A stretch of DNA of 64,000 bases from Roseateles aquatilis (GTDB lineage Bacteria > Pseudomonadota > Gammaproteobacteria > Burkholderiales > Burkholderiaceae_C), in the NCBI RefSeq assembly GCF_002205645.1, contig NZ_NIOF01000002.1, positions 434,001 through 498,000 of the forward strand, given 5' to 3'. The notes below the pieces were generated by a model that was not told the origin of the DNA, searched no databases, and saw only the letters and a list, made by a program, of their open reading frames with translations. Of the stretch, positions 46,698 to 55,759 are shown in pieces. Every line of letters starts with the position of its first letter. The first letter of the stretch is position 1. Both the position numbers and the translations under genes were made by a program.

Positions 46698-47150
46698 TTA
46701 CTCGGCGTTGCGCGCCTGGTCGCGCAGCAGGCGGATCTGGTCGTGATTGCGCAGGGCGCCGGCCAACTGGCGCTGCACCACGTCCACCACGCCGGCCGGC
46801 AGCGGCTTCTGCGCCGCCTTGCGGTAGCGGGCGACGGCGGTGTCCTCGCCGCGCTCGCATTCCTCCAGCATCGCCTTGTCGCTGTAGCCGGTCAGCGTGC
46901 CCTTGACGGCGACCCAGCCGCGATGCATCGCGCCGGAGGTGCTGCCTTCATCCTCGGGCGTGCCGCCGTGCTGCCGCACGATCTGCTGCAGTTCCGAGCA
47001 CGCCTGGCGGCAGTCCGCCGCGCGTTGCGCGAAGACCTCGCGCAGGCTGGCGCTCTTCACGTGTTCCGCGCAGCTCAGGAAGCCGTATTCACCGTCCTTG
47101 CAGGTCTCGATGAGCGTGTTCAGCTCGTCGATGACGTCCTTGTTGTCCAT
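46698..47150 (-). CDS. PA2169/DUF2383 four-helix bundle protein
   Basis: A 150-residue protein with four predicted helices in the PA2169/DUF2383 family (ferritin-like bundle without a proven metal site). VIDELNTLIETCKDGEYGFLSCAEHVK and ALRNHDQIRLLRDQ are the conserved beginning and end, split here. GGAAGGAA lies 6 nt upstream of ATG 47150. Such proteins occur next to stress and signalling genes; function is unknown. Confidence 0.85.
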   Translation of the reverse strand: MDNKDVIDELNTLIETCKDGEYGFLSCAEHVKSASLREVFAQRAADCRQACSELQQIVRQHGGTPEDEGSTSGAMHRGWVAVKGTLTGYSDKAMLEECERGEDTAVARYRKAAQKPLPAGVVDVVQRQLAGALRNHDQIRLLRDQARNAE

Positions 47151-47242
47151 GACATTCCTTCCGTGGGGGTTGGGATGTCCGGTATTCAGCAAGGCATGTA
47201 CCCGTCACCGCGTCTTCACGCCGGGCCGGCGGCGCCGCGGGC

Positions 47243-49573
47243 TCAGGCCGAGGTCGGCAGGCCCATCGCGCGTCGCAGGCCTTCCAGGATCTGCGACGGC
47301 GAGGCCGGCTTGCGCAGCACGATGAAGGAGGACTCCGCCGTCAACGCCGCGCTGTAGCCGCTGATCAGCACCACCGGCAGCCCCGGGCGGCGCACACGCA
47401 GCTCGCGGGCCAGCGCCTGGCCGTCCATCGAGCCCGGCATCATGACGTCCGACAGCACCACGTCCACGGCGGCGCCGCTTCCGAAGAGCTGCAAGGCCTC
47501 GTCCGCGTCGCGCGCCGGCAAGACCTGGCACGAGAAGCTGCGCAGCAGGCTGGCGGTGATGCGGTTGAGCTCTTCGTTGTCCTCCACCAGCAGGACCCGC
47601 ACGCCCGACAGGCTGCCGGCCAGGCTGGTCTGGCTGGGCTGCTCGGGCCGCGTCATCGGCGCGCTCGTCTGGGACGGCAGCAGCAGCGTCACCGTGGTGC
47701 CGGCGCCGGGCTGGCTGGCGATGCGCGCGGTGCCGCCGGCCTGCACGCAGAAGCCCAGCACCTGGCTCAGGCCCAGGCCCGTGCCCTTGCCGACGGCCTT
47801 GGTGGTGAAGAACGGCTCGAAGACGCGCGCCAGCACGTCCTCCGCGATGCCCGGGCCATGGTCGGTGAAGGTGATGGCGACGTACTCGCCGGGCGCGAGG
47901 TCCTGCACGTCGAAGGACTGGGCGCGGCGCGCCTCCACCGTGACCTCGCCCATGCCGTTGGTGGCGTCGCGTGCGTTCAGCGCGATGTTGATCAGGGACA
48001 GCTCCAGCTCCGACGGGTCGACGCGCACGCTGGGCGCGTCCGGCGCGACGTTCATCGTGACCTGCATGCGCTTGCCCAGCACGGTGGCCAGCAGTTCCTT
48101 CATCTCGCCCAGCGTCGAGCGCAGGTCGACGATCTGCGGATGCACCGGTTGACGGCCCGCGACGCGCAGCAGGTGCTGCGTCAGGCGGCTGCCCACGTCG
48201 ACGGACCGGATGATCGCGCCCAGCGGCATCGCCAGCGCCTCGGCGTGCGGGCTGCGCTGGATCAGGTGGGCGCTGTTGCTGATCACGCCCAGCAGGTTGT
48301 TGAAGTCGTGCGCCACGCCGCCGGTCAGGCGGCCGAGCGCGGCGGTGCGTTGCGAGCGGGAGCTGAGCTGCTCGGCCTCGCGCGTGCGCTCGACGGCGTC
48401 GTTGACGCGGAGTTCCAGCTCCGAGCGCCCCTGCCGGATCGCCGCGCTGGCGTCTTCCAGCGCCTGCGCCACCTCGTCGCATTCGGCCATGCCGGTGCGC
48501 TGGGCCTGCACCGGTTCGCCGGCGCGCAGCTTGTTGGCGATGGCGTTGAGCTCGTGGATCGGATCGGAGATGCGCCGGCTGATCCACAAGGCGCCAAGCA
48601 GGCCGATGAGCACCAGCACCAGCGAGCCGACGGCGATCGGCTGCAGCGTGCCGGCACGGCCGCCCAGTCCGGTCGGCCGCGGCACCGCGGTCACCACGGT
48701 CCAGCCTTGCGGCGACTTGCTGAAGTAGCCGCGGATCGGCTCGCCGTCCAGGCTCAAGGTCTCGAAGACCGCCTCCTCGCGACCGGCCAGCAGCCGCTTC
48801 ATGTCTTCGGTGGCCGGCCGTCCGGCATACCCGGCGCCGCCCGGATGGCGCGCGATGACGGTGCCGCGGCTGTCCATGATGGTCGCGGTCCAGTCCGACG
48901 GCAGGCCCTGCGTGTCGATGATCTGCTGCAGTTCCTGCGGCAACACCGTGACCGTCATGTTGAGCAGGACGCGGCCGTTGCGTCCGATCGGCTGGACGAC
49001 CGAGGCCCGCCATTGCCCGGTCGCGGGGTCCGGCGACAGGTCGCCGATGAGCGGCTGCTCCAGCAGCGGGGCGGTTTCGCGGACCGGCAAGGCGCCCGTC
49101 GTGGCGGGTGGCAGGCCCGGTGGCGCCATGGCCGGTGCCGCCGCCGATCCGGTGACGGCACCGCCCGCGGCCGTGCCGGACGCGCCGGCGCCGATTGGCG
49201 TCGCCGGGGCGGCGCCGGCGGGGAGGCGGGTGCTGAACAAGGTGCGCTCTGGCGTGGTCAGCTCGACCCAGCCGGCCATGCCCTGGACCGCGCGGCGCGA
49301 CTGCAACGCCAGCATCGCCAGATCGTCCGCAGGAATCTGCGGCGCGTTGTCCAGGATCTGCGACAGCGACAGCACCCGCGCGATGCCGGCGCGGCGCTCC
49401 AGCTCCCGGTCCACGACCATCGACAGCGCGCGCGTGTTGTCCCGCATGTGGCGGATCGTCGCGTCGGTCTCGTCGGCCCAGGTCTGCCAGCTGACCCAGA
49501 GCGCGGCGATCACGCCCGGCAGCATGACGGAGAAGACGAGCAGCAGCAGGCGGGAGCGGATGGGCAGGGACAT
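47243..49573 (-). CDS. Hybrid sensor histidine kinase with C-terminal receiver
   Basis: A 776-residue membrane hybrid kinase. TM1 at about 8-28; an extracytoplasmic sensor, Cache-like, at about 30-310 with an Ala/Gly/Pro-rich linker; TM2 at about 314-332; then HAMP. The H-box is GGVAHDFNNLLGVI (His 422), the N-box LNARDATNG, G-box DHGPGIAEDVL and KGTGLGLSQV. The receiver (about 658-770) has Asp 709 in VVLSDVMMPG. ATG 49573 (MSLPIRSRLLL) is preferred; the upstream TTG at 49669 has no Shine-Dalgarno. Its partner regulator is not adjacent. Confidence 0.92.
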   Translation of the reverse strand: MSLPIRSRLLLLVFSVMLPGVIAALWVSWQTWADETDATIRHMRDNTRALSMVVDRELERRAGIARVLSLSQILDNAPQIPADDLAMLALQSRRAVQGMAGWVELTTPERTLFSTRLPAGAAPATPIGAGASGTAAGGAVTGSAAAPAMAPPGLPPATTGALPVRETAPLLEQPLIGDLSPDPATGQWRASVVQPIGRNGRVLLNMTVTVLPQELQQIIDTQGLPSDWTATIMDSRGTVIARHPGGAGYAGRPATEDMKRLLAGREEAVFETLSLDGEPIRGYFSKSPQGWTVVTAVPRPTGLGGRAGTLQPIAVGSLVLVLIGLLGALWISRRISDPIHELNAIANKLRAGEPVQAQRTGMAECDEVAQALEDASAAIRQGRSELELRVNDAVERTREAEQLSSRSQRTAALGRLTGGVAHDFNNLLGVISNSAHLIQRSPHAEALAMPLGAIIRSVDVGSRLTQHLLRVAGRQPVHPQIVDLRSTLGEMKELLATVLGKRMQVTMNVAPDAPSVRVDPSELELSLINIALNARDATNGMGEVTVEARRAQSFDVQDLAPGEYVAITFTDHGPGIAEDVLARVFEPFFTTKAVGKGTGLGLSQVLGFCVQAGGTARIASQPGAGTTVTLLLPSQTSAPMTRPEQPSQTSLAGSLSGVRVLLVEDNEELNRITASLLRSFSCQVLPARDADEALQLFGSGAAVDVVLSDVMMPGSMDGQALARELRVRRPGLPVVLISGYSAALTAESSFIVLRKPASPSQILEGLRRAMGLPTSA

Positions 49574-49665
49574 GGGGGGTGCGGAGGGACGGAGTCGCCA
49601 ATGAGGCCAGGCGCCGGTGCCGGTGCGGGTGCCGCGCTGCGGCGGCAGATTATGAGCGGTGCTGT

Positions 49666-50919
49666 TCAAGGAATTTCAGGCTCGTGGGACGGGCCGGACC
49701 GGTCGATGAAGGGGACGGCGCCGATCGGCGCGCCGGCGGGCGACGGGATCGTCGCGGTGGTCGTGGCCGTGGTGACGGTGGTGGTCGTGACGACCTGCGT
49801 GGCCGCGCCCGCCGGCAGGACCCGGGGCGGGCGCAGCAGGGTCGACAGCGGTGGGCAGGGGCGGTCGCTCTCGCGCAGGTACAGGGCCACCGGTCGCATG
49901 CGGCGGTTGCGCTGGCTGATGCTGCGCAGGCAGATCAGCAACGGCACGGCCAGCACCGCGCCGGCCACGCCCCACAGCCAGCCCCAGAACATCACCGACA
50001 GCAGCACCGACAGCGGGTTCATCGACAGCCGCCGGCCGACGACGAAGGGCGTCACGAAGTTGGCCTCGACCGCATGCACGCACAGGTAGGCGGCGGCGGG
50101 GGCCGCCAGCGCGGTCAGCCCGCCGTCGCCCGGCGACGAGGCGAGCGACGCCGCCAGCAGCAGCCCCGCCATGATCAGCGGGCCGAGGTAGGGGATGAAG
50201 TTCAGCAGCGCCGCCAGCGCGCCCCACAGGCCGGGGTTGGGCAGGCCCACCAGCCACATCGCGCCGGCCACTACCAGCCCGACGCCCAGGTTGATGGCGG
50301 ACACCGAGACCATGTAGCGCGAGATGTCGCGCTGCGCCGCGCGCAGCCCGCCCAGCACCACCGCGCGCAGGCGCGGTCGATGGGGCAGCAGCTCGATGCA
50401 GCGCGACAGCACCCAGTGCTCCGAGGCCAGCAGGAAGTACAGCAGGATCGTCGTGGCCGCGGCGGACACCAGCAACCGCACGCCCTGGCCCAGCACCTGT
50501 GCGGTCAGGGCGACGCTCTCGCTGGCGAGGCGCTCGCGCAGCGGATCAGCCGGTGGCGGCGCGGCGGCGCGCCCGGCGACGCGACGCTCCGTGGGCGGGC
50601 CGAAGCCCGGGATGGCGGCCCGCCAGCGGTCGACGCGGTTCAGCGCCTGCGTCACGGCCGCCGGCGCGCGCTCCCACCACTGCGCCGCGGGCTCGGCCAG
50701 CAGCGCCACCGCGAGCACCGAGCAGCCCACCACCGTGGTGACCAGCATGCCGGCGCTGATGGCCTCGGGCACGCCGTGGTGACGCATCGTGCGCACGGCC
50801 GGCGCCAGCACGAAGGTCAGGATCAGCGCCACCAGCACCGGCAGCACGATCGCGCTGGCCTCCTTGAGCAGGAAGATCAGCGCGATCAACAACAGGCCGC
50901 GCGACGCCCAGCGGCGCAT
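49666..50919 (-). CDS. AI-2E family transporter (PerM/YdiK type)
   Basis: A 417-residue permease with about seven to eight membrane helices. The repeated hydrophobic segments and the conserved LLNFIPYLGPLI plus FVTPFVVGRRLSMNPLSVLL are typical of the AI-2E/PerM group, whose members include autoinducer-2 exporters and others of unknown substrate. ATG 50919 starts the conserved part; TTG 50949 also opens the frame. The C-terminal tail is Thr/Val-rich. A mini-ORF and hairpin lie just upstream. Confidence 0.88.
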   Translation of the reverse strand: MRRWASRGLLLIALIFLLKEASAIVLPVLVALILTFVLAPAVRTMRHHGVPEAISAGMLVTTVVGCSVLAVALLAEPAAQWWERAPAAVTQALNRVDRWRAAIPGFGPPTERRVAGRAAAPPPADPLRERLASESVALTAQVLGQGVRLLVSAAATTILLYFLLASEHWVLSRCIELLPHRPRLRAVVLGGLRAAQRDISRYMVSVSAINLGVGLVVAGAMWLVGLPNPGLWGALAALLNFIPYLGPLIMAGLLLAASLASSPGDGGLTALAAPAAAYLCVHAVEANFVTPFVVGRRLSMNPLSVLLSVMFWGWLWGVAGAVLAVPLLICLRSISQRNRRMRPVALYLRESDRPCPPLSTLLRPPRVLPAGAATQVVTTTTVTTATTTATIPSPAGAPIGAVPFIDRSGPSHEPEIP

Positions 50920-50970
50920 CGAGGTCGGGGGCAGGGCGGCGGCACGCAAGGCGTCGGGTCCCGGCGGCGT

Positions 50971-51069
50971 TCAGGAAGGCCGCGGGGCAGTCGCCCCGCG
51001 GCCATGACGGGGCGTCCGGGCCGGCCCCCGAAAGGGCGTGGGCACGGCGCGGCGGAAGGGGCGGGGCAT
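50971..51069 (-). CDS. Mini-ORF, Arg/Pro-rich 32-residue peptide
   Basis: A 32-residue frame (MPRPFRRAVPTPFRGPAR then RTPRHGRGATAPRPS) starting at ATG 51069 with a strong AGGAGA Shine-Dalgarno 6 nt upstream. It ends 51 nt before the permease ATG. Codons 22-30 overlap a perfect 11-bp hairpin. It could be a leader peptide or a real Pro/Arg-rich small protein; composition alone is not decisive. Confidence 0.4.
   Translation of the reverse strand: MPRPFRRAVPTPFRGPARTPRHGRGATAPRPS
50978..51003 (-). promoter_or_regulatory. Perfect 11-bp hairpin inside the mini-ORF
   Basis: GGCCGCGGGGC and GCCCCGCGGCC with loop AGTC. On the leftward strand it is followed by TTCCTGA, ending at the mini-ORF stop. 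It may act as a translation- or transcription-sensitive leader for the permease gene. Confidence 0.5.
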
Positions 51070-51675
51070 GGTGGTCTCCTCGGCGGCCGCGTGCGGTAAG
51101 GAATGCGCGGTCAGATGTTGTTGAGCGCAATGAAGCAATCGCCGGGCCAGCGCGCGAGGACGCGGGTGCGAAAGCGTCGCCTTCCGCGCGATCGGCCAGT
51201 CGCCACCGCATCGTGGCGCGCGCTGGGGCGGGCCTGGGGATGTCCGCGTACACGGTACGCGCGGGCCGCGTGCATGCCGGAGGTGGGCCGGATACGGGCC
51301 GGACGTGGGCCGGATACACGCGTGACACGGGCCGGGTACAGGCTGGGTACGGCGTGCGACGGTAAAAGCTACCGCAAAGCGTTCCGGGCGGCGGGGTTCG
51401 GAACGGCTACGCGCGACGCGATGACGACGGAGGGGACGGCGTCCATGCGATCGCGCGTGGGCGGGTCGATGCCCGGCAGGCCCCATGCCCAAAGGGTTTG
51501 CGGGTTCGGGCCGGGCACGCCGAATGGCCGTCAGTCCGCGATGTGAAACCGCGCGACCAGGGCGGCATGGGTCTTGCGTTGAGGGGATATCGCGCCGGTT
51601 CGCCGGCACTGCCTACAACGCGGCGACCGCCCGTTGCAGGCGGTTTCAACCTCTAGCCCGATCAGGAGTTTCCCA
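51070..51675. other. Region upstream of rpoN with degenerate repeats
   Basis: About 600 bases with no supported gene. Degenerate GGGCCGGATACG-like units repeat at about 51280-51355. lptB, which normally precedes rpoN in proteobacteria, is absent here. Confidence 0.4.
51280..51355. repeat. Degenerate tandem repeat upstream of rpoN
   Basis: Units such as GTGGGCCGGATACG, GGCCGGACGTGGGCCGGATACACG in part and ACGGGCCGGGTACAGG follow each other with drift. Roughly four units. May be a binding region or chance in very GC-rich DNA. Confidence 0.4.
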
Positions 51676-53088
51676 GTGGGAGCAATGGAACTACGGCACG
51701 AGCACAGGCAGTCGCAGACCCTGTCACCCCGACTGCAGCACGCCGTGCGGCTGCTGCAGATGTCCTCGTTGGACTTTTCGACCATGGTCACCGACATGCT
51801 GGGGCGCAACCCCTTCCTGGAAGTGACCGAAGGCGGCGATGAAGCCGCGGCCATGGACGGCGACGCGCAGGTGGCGCCGGCGCCGGTGATGGCCGACATG
51901 CCCGAGCCGCTGCCCGACGACCGCGAGATCTGGCGTGCCGAGAGCTCGGGGTCGCTGCGGCGCGCCGAGGACGGCGAGCTCAGCGCGCTGGAGATGACCG
52001 CCGCGCAGACCTGCCTGCGCGAGCATCTGCGCAGCCAGTTGAACGTGTTGCGCCTGTCGTCGCGCGATCTGCTGCTGGCGTCGATCGTGGCCGAGTCGGT
52101 CGACGACGACGGCTATCTGCGCAGCTCGCTGGAAGAGCTGGCCGCGGTCGCGCAACTGCAGCCGGCGGTGGAGCTCGGCGAGATGCAGATCGCGCTCAAG
52201 CGCGTGCAGGCGCTGGATCCGCTGGGCGTGGGCGCGCGCAGCGTGGCCGAATGCCTGCTGCTGCAACTGCCCAAGATCGAGGACACCCGCAGTCGCATGC
52301 TGGCCGAGCGGATCATCACGCAGCATTTGAACCTGCTGGCCTCGCGCGACATTCCGTCGCTGGCGCAGTTGCTGGACGTGAGCGTCGCCGAGGCCGAGAT
52401 GGTGTGCCTCAAGCTGCGCCGCTTCGATCCCCGACCGGGTTGGCGCTATGAGACGACGCAGGCCGCGTACATCGTGCCCGACGTGCTGACGACGAAGGTG
52501 CGCGGCCAGTGGCGCGTGCAGCTCAATCCGGCGGTGATCCCCAAGGTCCGCATGAACCAGGTCTATGCGGAGCTGTTCCAGCGGCATCGCAAGCAGGGTC
52601 ATGCCGAGATGGCCAACCACCTGCAGGAAGCGCGCTGGACGATGCGCAACATCGAGCAGCGCTTCTCCACCATCCTGGACGTGGCCAACGCGATCGTGAA
52701 GCGTCAGCGCCACTTCCTCGAATTCGGCGCGATGGCGATGAAGCCGCTGGGCCTCAAGGAGATCGCCGACGAGGTCGGCATCCACGAGTCCACCGTGTCC
52801 CGCGTGACCAACAACAAGTACCTGGCGACGCCCTCGGGCGTGTACGAGCTCAAGTACTTCTTCTCGCGCGCGATCGTCAGCAGCAACGGCAGCGCGTGCT
52901 CGGGCACCGCGATCCGCGGCCTGATCAAGGACATCATCGAGGCCGAACGCGCCGAGAACCCGTTCTCCGACGCGGAGATCACGCGCCAACTCGCCCGCCA
53001 AGGGCTGGTAGTGGCGCGGCGCACGGTGACCAAGTACCGGCAGATGCTGCGCATCGACGCGGTCGAGCGGCGCCGTCAACACAGCTGA
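51676..53088 (+). CDS. rpoN: RNA polymerase sigma-54 factor
   Basis: A 470-residue sigma-54. Region I begins MELRHEHRQSQTLSPRLQHA with the Gln-rich activator-contact helix; region III carries the core-binding and DNA-binding parts, with the RpoN box VARRTVTKYRQMLRI near the C terminus (about 447-460). GTG 51676 has AGGAG at proper distance; ATG 51685 has one too close. It is not next to lptB, hpf or ptsN, unlike the usual housekeeping copy, so this may be a second rpoN. A terminator follows at 53145. Confidence 0.95.
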   Translation: MGAMELRHEHRQSQTLSPRLQHAVRLLQMSSLDFSTMVTDMLGRNPFLEVTEGGDEAAAMDGDAQVAPAPVMADMPEPLPDDREIWRAESSGSLRRAEDGELSALEMTAAQTCLREHLRSQLNVLRLSSRDLLLASIVAESVDDDGYLRSSLEELAAVAQLQPAVELGEMQIALKRVQALDPLGVGARSVAECLLLQLPKIEDTRSRMLAERIITQHLNLLASRDIPSLAQLLDVSVAEAEMVCLKLRRFDPRPGWRYETTQAAYIVPDVLTTKVRGQWRVQLNPAVIPKVRMNQVYAELFQRHRKQGHAEMANHLQEARWTMRNIEQRFSTILDVANAIVKRQRHFLEFGAMAMKPLGLKEIADEVGIHESTVSRVTNNKYLATPSGVYELKYFFSRAIVSSNGSACSGTAIRGLIKDIIEAERAENPFSDAEITRQLARQGLVVARRTVTKYRQMLRIDAVERRRQHS

Positions 53089-53144
53089 GGCGCTGGCCAC
53101 GAACGAATTTCCGGGACAACTTTCCGAGGCGCGATGGAGACAAG

Positions 53145-53168
53145 GACGGAGCCCACGAAGGCTCCGTC
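53145..53168 (+). terminator. Intrinsic terminator after rpoN
   Basis: GACGGAGCC and GGCTCCGTC form a 9-bp stem with a 6-base loop, followed by TTCATTT. It lies 57 bp after the rpoN stop. Confidence 0.8.
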
Positions 53169-53260
53169 TTCATTTGGCCAAGGAACCGCGACCGGCACCG
53201 CCGAACTCATGCCCTCTTCATGTCGCCCGATCCCCGGGCGCGGCTGAGCAAGGAGTCCGG

Positions 53261-54130
53261 ATGCCATCGACGAAATTAACGACAGGAGCCTATCTCTTCG
53301 GCCCCAACGCCGACGCGGACCATGGATTCGACGAGAGGCGAACGCAGAATCGTGAGCGCGCTCACGTGACAGGCCGCTGTCTGGACGTGACCGGTCACGA
53401 CATGGTGGATCCGCGGGCGGCGCTCGAAGAGGTGGCCGGGCTGTCCATGGATGCGGCGTGGTGGCGCGAGGAACTCGATGTGATGGGGAAAGGCGACGCC
53501 CTTTACCAAGACATGGAGGCCGCGCGGAAGGTCTGGGGGGAATGGGAGACGTGGCTGGAGGGGGCCTCGATGCCGAAGCCGCTCAGCAAGGAGGAGCGGC
53601 GGCGCGGCATGAGCGACGCACCGCCGAAGCTCTCTGGCAGCATCGCGCACGCACTGGGCGAGGACTACCGGCTGTACAAGACCTTGGAGAGTCATTGCCG
53701 TGTTCGCCTCGGTCGGGGCGGGCGTGACGAGAGGCTCGGAGCCGAGCGGACCCGGCTTGCCGGTCCGTCCAAAGTCGTCGCGCGGCCAAGCGTCATGGCC
53801 GTCAACGCGACGGCGGCGCCTGCTGAACGCGTCCTCCATCCGGCGGTTGCCCGCATCGACTCGATCGGCATTGCCTATCCCCCGAACTTGGACCGCTTCA
53901 GGTCATCGGCATGGAACGCCGCTCATGCGCCGGTTGAGCCCTCGGCACCCCCGGCGTCGATGCTCTATCCCCTGACGCCCACGGCGCCGTCGAGGTCGAT
54001 GTCCACGGCGCACAGCTCGATGGCATCGATGCAGAGCCGGTACTTCTCGGCCCAGGACGAGACGAGCACCCGCCGCCCCGGCGCCGATCCGGCCGGTGCT
54101 ACTTCCGATCGCGGTTCCCCGCGTTCTTGA
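53261..54130 (+). CDS. Unrecognised protein downstream of rpoN
   Basis: A 289-residue protein starting MPSTKLTTGAYLFGPNADAD. The middle is helix-prone and Trp-rich (WWREELDVMGKGDALYQDM, KVWGEWETWLEG); the C-terminal half is Ala/Pro/Ser-rich and low-complexity. AAGGAG lies 6 nt upstream of ATG 53261. No signal peptide, domain or family is recognised. The 3' end overlaps a small leftward gene by 32 bp. Composition and lack of relatives that I know suggest a lineage-specific gene; a secreted effector is only a thought. Confidence 0.65.
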   Translation: MPSTKLTTGAYLFGPNADADHGFDERRTQNRERAHVTGRCLDVTGHDMVDPRAALEEVAGLSMDAAWWREELDVMGKGDALYQDMEAARKVWGEWETWLEGASMPKPLSKEERRRGMSDAPPKLSGSIAHALGEDYRLYKTLESHCRVRLGRGGRDERLGAERTRLAGPSKVVARPSVMAVNATAAPAERVLHPAVARIDSIGIAYPPNLDRFRSSAWNAAHAPVEPSAPPASMLYPLTPTAPSRSMSTAHSSMASMQSRYFSAQDETSTRRPGADPAGATSDRGSPRS

Positions 54131-54455
54131 CGAGTCGATCGCGACGCTCGGCATCCAGCCCGGGCGTGGCGCGCAGGTCGGTATCGACCTGGCCCTGCTT
54201 CAGGTCGTCGTGCGCCTGGCCGATCACCTCGCGCTGCTGCTGGCCGGCGGCGCCGGTGCCCATGCCACCGGTCGAGTCGGCGCCGGTGCTCTGATCGCGC
54301 TCGTGCGGCAACTGCGCGTCATTGTCACTGCCGGATGCAGAGTCCTTCGAGCGCTTGGACCCTGGCGACACCGGCGCCTTGTCGAGCATGCGGCGCGGCG
54401 CGGGCGTGGGACGGTCGGCCTTTCCGTCGGTTTTGCGGTCGGTGGTGCTGCCCAT
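54099..54455 (-). CDS. Hydrophilic, charged small protein
   Basis: A 118-residue, strongly hydrophilic protein starting MGSTTDRKTDGKADRPTPAP. It has no hydrophobic core and is probably disordered, with segments AQLPHERDQSTGADSTGGMG and GQAHDDLKQGQVDTDLRA. ATG 54455 has GAGGTAAT upstream. It converges with the gene at 53261, overlapping by 32 bp. It resembles small stress-type hydrophilic proteins common in Burkholderiales; I cannot name a family. Confidence 0.6.
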   Translation of the reverse strand: MGSTTDRKTDGKADRPTPAPRRMLDKAPVSPGSKRSKDSASGSDNDAQLPHERDQSTGADSTGGMGTGAAGQQQREVIGQAHDDLKQGQVDTDLRATPGLDAERRDRLVKNAGNRDRK

Positions 54456-54700
54456 GGCGATTACCTCGTTCGTTGCGATACAGCCTCCAGGCAAGCGGGC
54501 AACCCATCGAGATGGGCGTCATCCAGCCCGATCGTTCACACGCATTCGCCGCCATTGCCATCGCGCTCGGCATCGCTCATGTCGCGGTGCATGGGTCGCG
54601 ACGAGCGCAACGCCGGTGACCGCCGCTCGCGTGCAGGCACTGACACGCGTCCGGAGCCGACCGCGTGGTTGCGATCGGTGGGCAACATCAGGAGCAAGCA

Positions 54701-55708
54701 ATGAACAACTTTCCATTGACGTCGTACGACCCATTGGCGTCGGCATTTCGGGACGCGCTGGAGGGCGCGGAGGCGCTTCCCTCGGCGGGGCGGCCCGGCA
54801 CCGATCCGCTGGATGCCTGCCTGAGTGGCGATCTGCCGCCGGGCCGGCTGCCGCGTCTCTCGCGCGAGCGTGGCGCAGGGGCTGGGCGCCCCCCGCATGA
54901 CTCGAACGCGGATCTCTCGACCGTGTCGCGCTACTTCAGTCAACTCGCCAAGGACCGCTCGGGTATGCACGTCGCGCTCCCCCGGCTGATCGAGCACCTG
55001 CGCAGCGACCTCGGTCTGCGCCAACGTCCGGATCCGGCCTTGCCCGCCATGCTGTTGAAGGCCGGGCGGGAGCTGTCGATCTGCATGGACGCGAGGGAGG
55101 CGCTCTTCACGATGCATTTGAACCTGAGCGAGTTTCGCAACCGGATTCGCCTGCCTTTCGCGGAGCGCCTGGAGCGTTTCGAGGCCAGACTGAAGCAGAT
55201 CGACATCGAGTTGGGCGACGCCGGGCTCTATGCGCCAGCGGCAGACAAGGGGATCGCCGGAGCGATCCAGGACTTTTGTGGCCGCACCGCAAGGGTTCTT
55301 GCCCAGACCGACTCTGCCCTCAAGGGCGGTCTCTCCCTGAACGAGATCGTCAAGGCGAGCAGCACCCATGCGGACGCCCTTGGGACGACCCTCCTCGACT
55401 ACGAGGCAGCAATCCGGAACAGCCTTGGACCGTCGGCCATCATCGCCGAGCAAGCGGAGCAGCGCGAGGCGATGGTGGCTCGATTCGACGCCTTGCGGCC
55501 GCAACTGTTGGCCAGGGGGGGCACCCTGGCGCAGATCCGCTCGGAGTTGTTCGCGGCGTCAGCGGCGCGGGCCGTGGCGCCGCCGGTCCCGGCGACCGGC
55601 GGCATGATCGACCTGGACCCGCCGTCGTTCGACGACCCGGAGGAGGGGGAGGATGGTCCCGTGTCGCCCACGGACAGCGGCGAGCTTTGGGAGCGCGGTT
55701 TCCATTGA
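54701..55708 (+). CDS. Unrecognised helical protein
   Basis: A 335-residue protein starting MNNFPLTSYDPLASAF. After a Pro/Gly/Arg-rich first 90 residues it is strongly helical, with amphipathic segments (FRNRIRLPFAERLERFEARL, AQTDSALKGGLSLNEIVKAS). The C terminus is acidic and Pro-rich (DDPEEGEDGPVSPTD). CAGGAG lies 6 nt upstream of ATG 54701. No signal, membrane helix or family is seen. It precedes mscS. A cytoplasmic or dedicated-secretion product are both possible. Confidence 0.65.
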   Translation: MNNFPLTSYDPLASAFRDALEGAEALPSAGRPGTDPLDACLSGDLPPGRLPRLSRERGAGAGRPPHDSNADLSTVSRYFSQLAKDRSGMHVALPRLIEHLRSDLGLRQRPDPALPAMLLKAGRELSICMDAREALFTMHLNLSEFRNRIRLPFAERLERFEARLKQIDIELGDAGLYAPAADKGIAGAIQDFCGRTARVLAQTDSALKGGLSLNEIVKASSTHADALGTTLLDYEAAIRNSLGPSAIIAEQAEQREAMVARFDALRPQLLARGGTLAQIRSELFAASAARAVAPPVPATGGMIDLDPPSFDDPEEGEDGPVSPTDSGELWERGFH

Positions 55709-55759
55709 TGCGTGCGTGCGCGATCCGACGCCGGAACGACGCTTGCCGCACGGCGTGCC

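Noticed and set aside
51103-51546. Possible 147-residue rightward gene before rpoN
   Set aside because: Arg/Gly-rich composition, no ribosome-binding site and overlaps degenerate repeats; not convincing.
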